A stretch of 64,000 nucleotides of DNA, taken from assembly GCA_963854835.1 (NCBI GenBank), contig OY978530.1, positions 23,089,437 through 23,153,436 of the forward strand, read 5' to 3'. The DNA comes from Megamerina dolium (Eukaryota; Arthropoda; Insecta; Diptera; Megamerinidae). The first letter of the stretch is position 1, and every line of letters starts with the position of its first letter. Shown piece by piece: positions 11,443 through 21,774 of this stretch. The translations under genes were made by a program, and so were the position numbers. The notes beneath the pieces were generated by a model. The model did no database searches, was not told the origin of the DNA, and worked only from the letters and a program-made list of their open reading frames with translations.

Positions 11443-11670
11443 TTGATTTTTATATTTTTTTAAAATTATTATTATATTTTAATATTATTAATTTGTAACA
11501 CGAATACGCGTGTTACAATATATAGTAGCGAGTCTCGATGGTTATTCATCACTAATAAAGAGGAATAGGCAATAGCCAGAACAAGCCAGCGAGAAAGAAA
11601 GAGAAGAATATCGAACGCGATAAAGGAAGATTCTAGAGCGTTGTCACAGAGTATAAATATGGCGAGTTTA

Positions 11671-12587
11671 CTTACTTTCTTATGTGGCCATAACAACCGA
11701 ATATAGATTTAGGCCGAAAATAACATGCTTCGCCAGCCATCTCTGTTCTTTGCTAACTGGCGCCAGTTAGAAATTCCAAGCGCCGTCAGGTTCTCCAGTA
11801 CTTGGTCTTTCCACCGGAGGTTAGGTCTTCCTTCTTCTGCGTCGTCCTCCAGTGGGTTCCGAATATAACACCTCCTTAACTGGAGCGTGTTCTTCCATTC
11901 GCTCGACATGACCTAGCCAGCGCAGCCGCTGGATTTTGATGCGCTTTACTATGTCAGTATCGGCATACAGCTCGTACAGCTCATGGTTGTACCTTATTCG
12001 TTACTCGCCACCAACGCAAATAGGTCGAAAGGTGTTGCGTAGGACTTTTCTCTCGAAAACTCCAAGCATTCGCTCATCCGAGGTGGAAACTGTCCAGGCT
12101 TCAGCGCCATATGTTAGGATTGGCATGATGAGAGACTTGTAGAGTGAAGTTTTAGTTCTTCGAGAGAGGGCTCGACTTCTGAATTGCTTACTCAGTCCAA
12201 AGTAACACCAGTTAGCAAGAGTTATCCTACGTCAAAACAGTTGTCAATACTGGTTCCAAGATAGACAAAGTCCATTACTACTTCAAAAGCGTAGTTGTCA
12301 ACAGTGACGTGCTGTCGAAGACGCCGGGCCTCTTTGTTTGTTGACACTAGATACTTCGTCTTGCCCTCGTTCACCGTAAGACCCATCCGACGCGACTCTC
12401 TTTCCAACTCTGAGAATGCCGATTATGTCAATATCGTCGGCATACGCTAACAGCATGACACTTTTGTTGTAGATAGTGTCATTATGTGGTAGATCAGCAG
12501 CTCGTATTATTTTCTCCACAATAAGATTGAAGTAATTGCACGATAACGAATCACCTTGTCTGAAACCCCGTTCGGTATTAAACGGTG
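11671..12587 (-). mobile_element. RTE element, copy C, 5'-truncated and decayed
   Basis: Only the 3' third of RTE is present, from RT motif B region to the 3' end. It is flanked by GAGTTTA at 11664-11670 and 12587-12593, a likely target-site duplication. Several frameshifts and internal deletions (for example around 12230 and 12418) make it the most decayed RTE copy in the window. YADD-coding sequence is still visible near 12435. Confidence 0.85.
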
Positions 12588-12883
12588 AGTTTATTCACAA
12601 ATAAAATCAACACAATTCAGAAAGTGATCGAGGAAAGTTCAAAGTATCAAGTACATGATATAACGATTGTAAATAGAAGTATCGATTAAATAAATTGATG
12701 TTGTATATAGTTAGTTGCAGTTATTATTGACGGAATCCAGTGATCGAGCAGTGTTGATTCGAGTAGAATTAAGCGTTCACAAAATAAAAGCATCACGTGC
12801 ACCAGCTTAAAAAGCTGTTGGTAGAAATTAATCTCTCGTAATAAAGTGCAAAATCTAAACTGCTGGTAATAGTGTAGAAGAAC

Positions 12884-13830
12884 ATGAGTACTTTAAGCAA
12901 ACCGAGATACATGCAGTTGTGCACGCTGAGGAAGAGGTAGATTCGAGTTGTCCACTCATGGAATTTATGAAAACCATGTTGCAACAGCAGCAACAACAGC
13001 TACAAGAAAATGCGTCTCACATTGACTCCAAGCGTCAAGAACATTGGGCTCGCGGAGAACAGGTAATTCAAAATCTACATTAAGGAATTGAAATTAGACT
13101 TCAGGGAATTTCTTGTGCCATTAATGAAAAAGTCAGGAACATGTAGACAACTTGAAAGATAAGTTCGAGAGATTAGAGCATGAGCTCACTCAAGAAAAAA
13201 TAAATGGACTATCTACATCAGTGATGGGAGAATCAAGTACAATCAAACTAAAGCCATCGATGTTTGATGGATTTACGCCATTTAACATCTTCAAGCTCCA
13301 GTTCCAGTAAACAGCTTCAATGGGACGATAGTGACAATGGTAAAGCGTCCCTTGGTTTCAGAGAAAGATCGTGGTAGTTATCAAAGACTGATGGACACAC
13401 TCCAGTGAAAATATGGAAATGAATATAAGAGCCAATGGCATCGAGTTGAATTAAGATCACGAGTGCAACGGAGTAATGAGAGCTTTCAAGATCTCGCTTT
13501 CAAGATCTCGCTTTAGACATTGGTAATTCGGAAAAATTTATAGAGAAAATAGAAATAGGGGCACTCATAGACGTTGGAGAGACTAAACGTGCCTTAGTCA
13601 CCAAAAAGTATATATGCCGAAACAATCAGTAGTCCTTAACGTATGAAGCCGCCAGTTTAATGTGTCGACAAATGCTCGAGTACGCTAATTAAAAGCCGAA
13701 ACATCAGATTTTGTTGAAGCACTGTGTCAGACAGTTGAATAAGTGGTCCAGCCTAAAGATAAAATTTTCTGATAAGTGCTTCATTTACGATAAAACTGGA
13801 CACATGGCGTGTAACTGCCGTCTAGAATGA
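12884..13830 (+). pseudogene. gypsy gag, multiply frameshifted
   Basis: The region begins at the ATG at 12884 and passes through a Gln-rich segment (LQQQQQQLQENASHIDSKR). It then shows the capsid signature KLKPSMFDGFTPFNIFKLQFQ split by frame changes, and later NEYKSQWHRVELRSRVQRSNE. A zinc knuckle follows near 13780 in which the second Cys is replaced by Tyr (CFIYDKTGHMACNC). A duplicated gatctcgctttcaa near 13490-13515 adds a further shift. It once encoded the particle protein and is now non-functional. Confidence 0.7.
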
Positions 13831-14029
13831 AAGCGATCAAGATCGAATTCTCCAGGAAGACAAAAGAAGGAGAATAAGGTGGACAGAGATCGCTCCACTA
13901 ACACAAGTCCATCGTTAAACTAAACCGAGTCAGTTCAGCGGGCCGTGAACTGACTCCAACAGTGGGTGGCCCCATCATTCACATTTCATAACTACAGCGT
14001 GTGCCAAACAGATTGACTATTGATGGAAA

Positions 14030-14316
14030 ACTGGACAATATGGAATTCATGTTAACCTTGGATACTGGTGTATCACATTCTATAATCAAGAGCGAGTGTA
14101 AAGAGGTTTGAGCCTTTAATGGGAATAAAATTGCGTACAGCAACGGGTGAGGATGCACAAATTTTGGGTAAGATAAAGAAGCGAGTATCTATTGGAAATT
14201 GCACGTGGGAACATGAATTCATTGTGGCCGGCATCACCGATGACGTAATAATTGGTGTTGATTTTATGATTGACAACGTATTTACGTTAGATTTAAGTCA
14301 ACAGATACTACATTGA
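14030..14316 (+). pseudogene. gypsy aspartic protease
   Basis: The retroviral-type aspartic protease that cuts Gag-Pol is recognisable. The active-site motif LTLDTGVSHSII is at about 14051-14086. After a frame change, the C-terminal half runs open from 14119 (LRTATGEDAQILGKI, then DDVIIGVDFMI), which is the flap and the conserved hydrophobic-Gly motif. The break lies just after the DTG block. Confidence 0.8.
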
Positions 14317-14426
14317 ACATCGGTTACAAGCGTAGTGGAAACATCAAACGAGTACTGGCATGTCAACTCCAAGCGGTGATTTGGGCACAGATGAATGTGG
14401 ATGATGAACAAGGCAAGTTGTAGGTA

Positions 14427-15560
14427 GTGGAAGCAGATAAAGAAATACCAAATAAAAACATAATACTTGAAAGGGCGTTAGTGGAACCTAAAGAAATGGG
14501 AAGGGTACCGGTGCGAATACTGAATCCAACTAATAGCTTTACAGTTGTGAAGAAAGGAATGGTGATTGGTCATTGCCAGGAAGTTAATGCCGTGGTAGAC
14601 TGCGTAAAGTGGTTCGTCGATGAAAAGCGGAAGATCAGGAACTGTTAGAGTAGAATTAAAAGCACACATGGAAGAATGGGCAGGTGTGCTTACCAAACAT
14701 CACAAAGAAAAGGCCTTAGAACTATTGGAGAAGTACAATTCAATATTTTCATCAAATGAAAAAATTGGTGGACGAACAACCATCGTGAAACATCACACTG
14801 AGATTCGAGATTCTAGACCAAGCCATCAAGCAACACGACGAGTTCCATTGGCCAAAAGAGGTGAAGCTATTAAGTTGATTACCGATATGCAGAAGCAAGG
14901 TGTTATCGAACCATCAGTGTGCCCATTGAGTTATACTGGTAAGGAAAAAGGAAGGAAGTACTCGATTCCGTATGGATTAGAGAAAGCTAAATGATATCAC
15001 GAGTAAAGACAGTTGCCAAGTATGGGTGACACTCTGGACATGCTATCCGGTGAGAAGTTGTTTTGAACTCTAGATCTGCAAAGTGGCTACTGGCAAGTGG
15101 AACTTGGTGAGGACAAGGACAGCTTTTAGTATTGGCGATGGTCTATGGCAATTTACAGTTATGCCATTTGGTCTTTGTAATGCGCCGGCTACTTTCAACG
15201 GTTAATGGAACGTGTGCTAAAAGAACTACACTGATAAACGTGTTTAGTGTAGTAATGAGAAAAGATATTAACGACCATCTGGGAAAGCTGACAGAAGTAT
15301 TTGAGCGTATACAATCAGCAGAACTTAAGTTAAATCCGAAAAAGTGTTCACTTTCGGGCAAGAAATTAAGTATCTTGGTCTTAAAGTAACCACGGAAGTT
15401 GTACATACCGACGAAGAAAAAGTAGCAGCAGTACAAGAATGGCCTATTCCGCCGAATCTTCACGAGTTAAGAAGCTTCCTAGGTTTATGTACCTACTATA
15501 GACGATTTTCTTCTGAATTCGCAAATATCGTCAGTCTGCATGGGTAAACAAAACAAGAAA
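14427..15560 (+). pseudogene. gypsy protease-RT linker and reverse transcriptase, catalytic loop lost
   Basis: 14427-14648 and 14620-14994 are two overlapping frames that cover the linker and the start of RT (VPLAKRGEAIKLITDMQKQG, then a PLSYTGKEKGRK... variant of the conserved palm entry). Further pieces follow: QFTVMPFGLCNAPATF near 15157-15200, and after a gap DINDHLGKLTEVFERIQSAE (15265-15325) and IKYLGLKVTTEVVHTDEEK. The YLDD-coding segment expected between these is absent or scrambled near 15230-15265, so the RT is dead. It ends with LRSFLGLCTYYRRF near 15465-15512. Confidence 0.8.
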
Positions 15561-15729
15561 GAACAAACCATTTGCGTGGTTGTGTGGCAACAACATAAAG
15601 GATTCGAACAGCAAAAGGAAAGACTGTTCAGCACCAGTACCTGGTTAATCGTTTGTATTGGACACAGATGCGAGATCATAGATGGGCAAGAAAAAGTTCT
15701 AGCTTACTACAGTAAAATCCTGTAGAAGC

Positions 15730-16365
15730 CTGAAAGAAATTACTGCATCACATGGAAAGAGTTGGTCGCAATATTGGATTGTGCAAAGTATTTCCAGTAC
15801 GGTCAGCTATTCCATCTACTAATTGACTACATAATGCTAAAGTGGCTATTACAATAAAAAATCCAGTTAGACAATTAGCGCTCTGGATTGAATGGCTTCA
15901 GAGTTATAACTTTACAACTGAGTATTGTAAAGCACACATTATGGTAAGGCAGATGCACGGTGGGTGCCGTAGCTCAGTGGTTAGTGTGTTCGCCTTCTGA
16001 TCTGTAGGTCGTGGTTCAATACCCGGCTCTTGCATAACAAATTTAATATCGAAAAGATTTTTCTTTCGAACGGTACCCACCTGTCGGCAAGCAATTGGCA
16101 ATTCTTCCGGCAGTAACAACTTGCCATGAAAAAGCTTCTAAAAGAACTCTGTGACAAAGCTCAGAAAAAGTGATGTCACAAGTGTTCTGCCGTTCGGAAC
16201 CGGCTAAAATAAGTAGGTCCATTCTAATACTGTCCAAAATTTAAGACGCACAAAAGTAATGGAAGAGAAGCTCGGCCAAGTAGCCCTTTGGGGCTTTAAG
16301 TGCCACATATTTATTTTTTTTTTTTAGATGCACTATCTCGTCGCCCTGCAAAATGGAATGTAAAC
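15730..16365 (+). pseudogene. gypsy RNase H region split by a SINE
   Basis: Pieces resembling the RNase H domain (ERNYCITWKELVAILDCAKYF) begin near 15734. The end motif reads through GKADAL...SRRPAKW. The codons for ADA and LSRR are separated by the SINE at 15959-16325, with AGATGCAC repeated on both sides, so the insertion point is exact. Stops were already present upstream, and the coding region ends shortly after 16365. Confidence 0.8.
15959..16325 (+). mobile_element. tRNA-derived SINE, copy 1 (367 bp, with TSD)
   Basis: The head is tRNA-like: GGGTGCCGTAGCTCAGTGGT with A-box TAGCTCAGTGG, and B-box GGTTCAATACC about 50 bases on. A 270-bp body follows, ending in ...CTTTAAGTGCCACATATTTA and a T-rich tail. 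The target-site duplication AGATGCAC is at 15951-15958 and 16326-16333. Six more copies occur in the window. It has no protein; it is presumably copied by a LINE partner. Confidence 0.92.
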
Positions 16366-16434
16366 ATTGTCCTCGAGTAGAAAGACAGGTTGTTAATTGA
16401 GTAAAGGTAAAAGCAATACACAGCAACACTTCCG

Positions 16435-16700
16435 TGAGTGTATTCTAACAATTTTTAATGCCACATGTGTCATCTTCTTTGCATATGCTACTACCCTTTT
16501 GGGGTGTCCGAGTTTACCACTCTATGGACTAACAGCAAGCTAATAAACTTCAGGATTCTACGTCTGTTGTATGCTTTATAGTCAAGCTTAGATTCGTCTT
16601 TATGAATACAATATATATATATATAGATAACTAGGATTGCTTAGATTATGTAATAGAAATAAGGTTTACATAGTAAGTAGTAACGGGTAATAATAATAAA
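16435..16700 (+). repeat. LTR-like repeat, plus orientation
   Basis: This block of about 266 bases is matched in reverse complement by 34357-34720. Shared landmarks are TGAGTGTATTCTAA at the start, GCCACATGTGTCATC, CTAACAGCAAGCTAATAAACTT and a right end AACGGGTAATAATAATAAA. It follows the RNase H end of the gypsy element, in the place of a 3' LTR. This copy lacks about 100 bases present in the other. The exact LTR borders are not resolved. Confidence 0.65.
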
Positions 16701-16815
16701 TTGAATGAGCTTAACCGAGTGCTCTACAACAGTGATCTTGTAATACCAGGGAGGGTTATGAAGATTTGGAAACAAGAAACAAGAAGTTTCTCCCGGAATA
16801 TTTTTAGGTGAGACA

Positions 16816-17395
16816 TTGAGATGTATCACAAATATTCAAGTTTGTGTATCAATATTGTATACAAATACGAAATGGTATAATGTTAGAAACGATTTGAGAG
16901 TTAATATGATTAAATTTAATCATCTGGAGAATATAGAGTATGATACAGTTTGTAAAATAAATAGCTTTAGGGAAAAGAGTAACTACGAGAGAGTTACTAA
17001 AATAGTAAAAACAGTGATGTTAGGTTCAACCCTGAATATTGAAGAAAGAAAATCCATGGAAGATATTTTCAAGTCATTTGACGATTTGTTTTATCGTACA
17101 TAACTGGTATAAAGCACACAATACCAGTAAAAACAGACCAGACCTATCAATTAAAGACAATACAGGTTACCGGAAGTGCATAAAGAAGAAATCAATAGGT
17201 AGGTAAATAAAATGTTGGATGATGAAATAATTGTTCCCAGTTCTTCCCCATGGAATTCTCCAATAATTGTAGTTCCAAAGAAGGCGGGAAGCGATGGAAA
17301 AAAGAAATGGAGGCTAGTTGTCATTTCAGAAAATTGAACGATGCCACAGGTTTTTCTTATTCCAAGTATCGATGAAATATTGGATCATCCACAGC
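16816..17395 (+). pseudogene. Second Ty3/gypsy pol fragment (RT N-terminus)
   Basis: The first part (16816-17103, 95 codons open) resembles the linker between protease and RT. After a stop, other frames give INKMLDDEIIVPSSSPWNSP and IIVVPKKAGSDGKKKWRLVV at about 17202-17321, a classic RT palm entry, and then IPSIDEILDHP. The sequence stops matching near 17395. It is not a continuation of the element at 12594-16434, which already has this region, so it is a separate copy or family. Confidence 0.8.
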
Positions 17396-17764
17396 AATCA
17401 TCACAACGTCGCAGTCCATTGGCATTACCACCCCGTCTATTCATTTTATAGTCCTTCGAGCCGGATCGGCTCTCAACGTTGGTAAGATATTGTCTTGCCC
17501 AGAGTTAGATGGATGGAGTTAGTAAAATTTTCATGCATATTAAAATCAGAAAGTTTGAAGTATTGCTGATTTTGTGTGCTTATGGCAGACAGATGTTCAT
17601 GTAAATATAACGATCAGTACATAATCGATTGTTTGTTGCTTGCTTACGGCAATTATATACTTCTACATTTGCATGCATTTCCGCTACGCAATAATTTCTA
17701 GTAAAAGTGGAAAAACAAAAAAAAAGTTCTTGCAACTACGTTGTTTTTTTTTTATTATATATTA
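17396..17764. other. No supported feature
   Basis: AT-rich DNA between a gypsy pol fragment and a mariner remnant. I see no gene, repeat match or structured site here. Confidence 0.6.
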
Positions 17765-18474
17765 TTGGATCTATAACTTAATTCGTGCGGTTTGCTAAGA
17801 GATGGCGTAACTTGATTATTATTCCATCGTTCCAATATTACGAACATGCATTGGAAAGCTACTGTCATTGTGCGTCTTTTTCAGTATATGTCATTCATTT
17901 GAAACGTAAAAAAAAACAATTTTTTTCACTCAAATATGTCGAATTTTGCGCCTGAAAAAGTGTTTTTGAATCCGAGAGACGTTAAAAGGCGATTTTGCAT
18001 GTCCGAAATGCTGCTGAAACGCCACAAAAATAAGTCAACGCTACCGAACACAATTAATCCGTTTGAAGAGAGCAGTAGCCGAAAAAAGCCCGGAATATGC
18101 GACCAGACATGAGTCCATAACTTTCCATCATAACAATGCTCGGCCTCATGTTGCAACACCGGTCAAAAACTATTTGGAAAACAGCGGCAGGGAAGTTTTG
18201 GCTTACACGCCTTATAGGCTAGACCTTGCCCCGTCTGACTACCATCACTGAAATAAGGTCCACATCAGAACAGTGTATTAAAAATTGGCTTGATTCATTC
18301 TTGGCCGCCAAGCCGGTGCAGTTTTTTTGGGATGGAATCCACAAATTGGCAGAAAGATGGGAAAAAGTCATAGCTTCAGATGGGCAATACTTTGAATAAT
18401 ACTAGTGTACATGTTTTTCTTAAATAAACGTAAAAATTTTGAAAAAAAGCGCACGAATTAAGTTATAGATCCAA
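17765..18474 (+). mobile_element. Internally deleted mariner-type transposon (710 bp)
   Basis: The ends are inverted repeats beginning TTGGATCTATAACTTAATTC, flanked by TA at 17763-17764 and 18475-18476. The interior retains C-terminal parts of a DD34D-type mariner transposase: HHNNARPHVA and LAPSDYH in the open piece 18063-18251, and later WDGIHKLAERWEKVI (about 18328-18372). In the second catalytic motif Asn stands where Asp is expected. The N-terminal half is largely deleted, so this is a non-autonomous relic that keeps its ends. Confidence 0.88.
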
Positions 18475-18479
18475 TACTG

Positions 18480-19570
18480 TATGTTGTAATTATAAGGGCT
18501 TTTAGGTGGTACTACGTGCCCTATAACTGCCTTATACTCAGGCTAGTTACCAAACAGCCAATAAGAAGAACATCTCGGTTCGTTCTTTTCATTTTTTTTG
18601 TCATTGCCATTACATGGATATTCCCTTTACTTTTGGGTATTATTAATACATTTTCTCTTTCGCGGTACATTACTTACACACATATCTTACATTGCATTTT
18701 GTTACTGGTGTTCCACCAAAGCAAACTAACAAAAGCAATTTATACTTTTATATACATATTTGCATTCGTCAAACTACATTAACAGATTCTATGAGAGGGG
18801 CACTCGTGGTGAAAAATCCACTATACCTTTAATACATTATTTTTGTTTAAAAGAAACATACCAATTATAAATCATACAACCACGTTGGTGTATTATATTG
18901 CATCTCGTTTTTAATTATTTCAATAATTATTTTGTTATTATATAATTACATGGGCATTATACATGGAACTACGTACATTATAATTGCCTAGTATAATTCA
19001 ATACTCGATAATATACGGGCTAAATACTTATCGTACAGCCATTACTATACCATTTTGGTTCTATAAGTTTTTTTTGTTTATCATTGCCTTCATACACTAT
19101 TCCTTACATTTGTGTATTATATTCTCTCTCAGGGTGCCGTAGCTCAGTGGTTAGTGTGTTCGCCTTCTGATCTGTAGGTCGTGGTTCAATACCCGGCTGA
19201 TGCATAACAAATTTAATATCGAAAAGATTTTTCTTTCGAACGGTACCCACCTGTCTGCAATCAATTGGCAATTCTTCCGACAATAACAACTTGCCATGAA
19301 AAAGCTTCTAAAAAAAACTCTGTGACAAAGCTCAGAAAAAGTGATGTCACAAGTGTTCTGCCGTTCGGAACCGGCTAAAATAAGTAGGTCCATTCTAATA
19401 CTGTCCAAAATTTAAGACGCACAACAGTAATGGAAGAGAAGCTCGGATAATGAGCCCTTTGGGGCTTTAAGTGCCACATATTTAATTTTTTTTTTTAATT
19501 CTCTCTCTCGCGCGGTAATTTACATACGCTCATTCTCACGCACTTGTTCCAGTGTGTGAATATTAAAATA
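18480..19570. repeat. Diverged tandem repeat of about 450-480 bp, split by a SINE
   Basis: The block at about 18505-18695 (ACTACGTGCCC..., TTTTTGTCATTGCC..., TCGCGGTACATTACTTACA) recurs in decayed form at about 18960-19535 (ACTACGTACAT..., TTATCATTGCCTTC..., CGCGCGGTAATTTACATACG). The second unit is interrupted by SINE copy 2. Similar T-rich phrases recur near 22080 and 22250. No coding capacity is seen. Confidence 0.45.
19131..19497 (+). mobile_element. tRNA-derived SINE, copy 2 (with TSD)
   Basis: Nearly identical to copy 1 over its whole length. The target-site duplication ATTCTCTCTC lies at 19121-19130 and 19498-19507. A-box TAGCTCAGTGG and B-box GGTTCAATACC are intact. Confidence 0.93.
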
Positions 19571-20124
19571 CTCATTAGAGGTTACAAAAATATTAATATT
19601 ACATATTACAAACACTAATATTCTAAAACTTATATGCTCACATACTCTTCCCCTTATAATCGCTGGATCTTTATATGTACTGATACTCAGTACTCTCCCT
19701 CTCTTTATAATAGGAGACAGCGAAAATAAGGAGTACAGTATTTCTAGATATTGAAGTGTGCGTTACACCATAAGCACTGATTAGTCAAGTTTGTGGAAAT
19801 ACTTTCCCTCGCTTTACATAGTGTATAAATACATTCATATATAAAATTGATATTTATATTTATCTATTGCATTTAAAATTGGGATATAAAATATAAAACA
19901 GGATAACAGAGATCAATAAAGCGTTTATTGATAACTGCGTCTATTATCCCCTCCTCTGGTTCTCATTCGCAATTTTTATACTTACAGTATAAAGTTGCAA
20001 TAACCTTTGTTGTTTAGCAAGTTACTTGTATGTAATTATTAAGGTAAGTATTAAGGCTATTTAATCTTTTTGCACAATTGGACAGTGTTACGCAATTTGC
20101 TTTACGCTCACTGTATTGTACATA
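19571..20124. other. AT-rich stretch with LTR-like signals, no gene
   Basis: A TATA-type TATAAATACA near 19826 is followed by AATAAAG near 19916 and a pyrimidine-rich TATCCCCTCCTCTGG. The arrangement resembles an LTR promoter and polyadenylation region, but no matching partner or primer-binding site was found. Confidence 0.3.
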
Positions 20125-20153
20125 CAGTGGCTCACAGCTTATTTCGTACAGTG
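20125..20153 (+). repeat. Left terminal inverted repeat / outer transposase site (copy B)
   Basis: 29 bases starting CAGTGGCTCACAGC and ending CGTACAGTG. It matches the reverse complement of 21746-21774 with a single mismatch. Confidence 0.95.
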
Positions 20154-20327
20154 TATATATTTTTATGTACATGGCTGTAACATCGAAACTAAAAAACTTA
20201 TCGATAAGTTTTGAATGTAGATGTCTGTGTATGTGTTTAGTAAACCTAATAAGAAAACGGGGAACCCCAAAAATTTTTCTTTTTGTTATGCAAGAGAGAA
20301 AAACTATTGATCAGCTGATTTTCAGCT

Positions 20328-20346
20328 CACATCTTATTTCGTACAC
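20328..20346 (+). repeat. Left inner direct repeat (copy B)
   Basis: CACATCTTATTTCGTACAC repeats the core of the outer end in the same orientation about 190 bases inside. This matches the IR/DR layout known from some Tc1 relatives such as Sleeping Beauty. Confidence 0.8.
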
Positions 20347-20495
20347 AAACTTCAATGTAGGTAAGTTTCATTCTGCCGCGCAGTTACAAAGTTTTTTTGA
20401 ATTGTATGAGTTTTTGGACCTTTTTAACTATTATAACAATTTTTATTATTATTATTTTAAATAGTTAAAGTGCTGTAAATTAAACATTTAGCTTT

Positions 20496-21506
20496 ATGGG
20501 TCATCGTACAACGATGGAACAGCGTAAACTGGTAATTAACCATTTTAGGAAAGGTCAGAGTGTGCAAAAAATTGCTGAAATGACAAATTTAAGTGCCTCA
20601 ACTGTCCAATACATCATTCAACGCTTCGTTCGCGAAAATCGGTTGGAGAACAAGGGCAGAGAAGCACCTAATAAGATTTTCAACGCATCAGACGAGCGTT
20701 ATATTGTACGAAAAATTAAGAAAAATCCAAAGTTAGCCGCTCCGAAGTTGGCTGCAGAGGTTCAGCGTGAAATAGGAAAATCATCCAGTGCTGAAACTGT
20801 CCGACGTGTGCTGCGCAATCATGACTTGAACGGTCGAGTAGCCCGAAAGAAACCATTCATTTCGAAAATGAATATACAACGCCGACTTGACTTCGCCAAA
20901 GAGCATATTATTAATACTCCTGCGTTCTGGAATACCGTTATTTTCGCGGATGAGTCTAAGTTTAATATTTTTGGCTCGGACGGAATGTCATATGTTTGGC
21001 GTAAAGCTAATACCGAGCTAAACAAGGAGAACCTTAAGCCCACAGTGAAGCATGGTGGCGGTAGCGTGATGGTTTGGGCCTGTATGTCAGCAGCCGGAGT
21101 AGGTGAATTGGTTTTTATTGAGGGAACAATGGACAAAATGAAGTACCTCGAGATTCTGAAAAACAATTTACTTCAAAGTGCAGACAAACTGGGTTTGCGG
21201 GAAGAATTTCGGTACTACCAAGATAATGACCCAAAACATAAATCTGGGATTGTGCAATCTTGGCTTATTTGGAACTGCCCACACTTGATGTCTCCACCAC
21301 CACAGTCACCTGACATGAATGTGATTGAAAATCTTTGGTCTATTTTGGACAATAAAATAAGAACACACAAGATTTCTAATAAGCAAGACCTAAAGAAGGT
21401 ACTGATGGAAGAATGGAAAAAAATCACACCAGACATCACTCAAAAATTGGTGGATTCAATGCCAAATAGACTCCAGGCTGTCATTAACGCTAAGGGAGCC
21501 AACTAA
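20496..21506 (+). CDS. Tc1-like DD34E transposase, intact, 336 aa
   Basis: The protein would bind the element's terminal repeats and cut and paste it into TA sites in the nucleus. An N-terminal pair of helix-turn-helix units spans about residues 5-110 (QRKLVINHFRKGQSVQKIAE, then APKLAAEVQREIG). A basic GRVARKKP (113-120) is a possible nuclear localisation signal. The catalytic triad is visible: D152 in FADESKF, D243 in YYQDNDPKH and E278 in VIENLW, with 34 residues between the last two. The HGGGSVMVW motif is at 186-194. Length is normal for Tc1 transposases (about 340). The ATG is the first after stops in the leader and is shared with copy A. The C-terminus differs slightly from copies A and C. 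Whether it is active is unknown. Confidence 0.95.
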   Translation: MGHRTTMEQRKLVINHFRKGQSVQKIAEMTNLSASTVQYIIQRFVRENRLENKGREAPNKIFNASDERYIVRKIKKNPKLAAPKLAAEVQREIGKSSSAETVRRVLRNHDLNGRVARKKPFISKMNIQRRLDFAKEHIINTPAFWNTVIFADESKFNIFGSDGMSYVWRKANTELNKENLKPTVKHGGGSVMVWACMSAAGVGELVFIEGTMDKMKYLEILKNNLLQSADKLGLREEFRYYQDNDPKHKSGIVQSWLIWNCPHLMSPPPQSPDMNVIENLWSILDNKIRTHKISNKQDLKKVLMEEWKKITPDITQKLVDSMPNRLQAVINAKGAN

Positions 21507-21551
21507 ATATTAAAATCAACTTACTTTGTTTTTAGTTTGAACTTAAAGAGA

Positions 21552-21570
21552 CTGTACGAAATAAGCTGTG
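21552..21570 (-). repeat. Right inner direct repeat (copy B)
   Basis: CTGTACGAAATAAGCTGTG is the reverse complement of the same core, about 175 bases inside the right end and close behind the transposase stop. Confidence 0.8.
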
Positions 21571-21745
21571 ACATGAATTTTCCTATTTTTTTCTTATTTT
21601 ATTTTTTTATAGTGTCAAACACTAAAATTTTGAAAAAGTAAATTTTGGAAAATAAAAAACAAACCTTCCTTTCTAAAATGGCATTTATATTTTGTTCAAA
21701 TTTTTGCTATATTAGGAATTACGACTGCAGCAATTTTTAAACTGT

Positions 21746-21774
21746 CACTGTACGAAATAAGCTGGGAGCCACTG
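21746..21774 (-). repeat. Right terminal inverted repeat / outer transposase site (copy B)
   Basis: 29 bases ending GGGAGCCACTG, followed by the TA target duplication. Confidence 0.95.

Larger units (their letters stand above)
12594..16434 (+). mobile_element. Decayed Ty3/gypsy LTR retrotransposon body
   Basis: Gag, protease, RT and RNase H pieces lie in the canonical order over 3.8 kb, with numerous stops and shifts. No 5' LTR is present; the left edge meets RTE copy C. Integrase is missing: within 100 bases after RNase H the sequence becomes an LTR-like repeat. A SINE (15959-16325) sits in the RNase H region. The protein style is close to the Mag/K02A2.6-like branch of Ty3/gypsy (inference). 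Confidence 0.8.
20125..21774 (+). mobile_element. Tc1-like DNA transposon, copy B, structurally intact (1650 bp)
   Basis: Both 29-bp ends (CAGTGGCTC...; one mismatch between them) are flanked by TA. Inner repeats of the core CTTATTTCGTAC lie at 20328-20346 and 21552-21570, so each end carries two putative transposase sites about 200 bases apart. The transposase frame is uninterrupted. Copies A and C are nearly identical but broken. This is the only element in the window that shows all parts needed for transposition. Confidence 0.95.

Noticed and set aside
15962..16035. Functional tRNA gene suggested by A and B boxes
   Set aside because: The anticodon arm does not pair properly and the unit is the head of a repeated SINE with target duplications.
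20819..21166. 115-codon minus-strand frame repeated in all three Tc1-like copies (also 5398-5745 and 46645-46992)
   Set aside because: It is the antisense shadow of the transposase; its conservation follows from copy identity.
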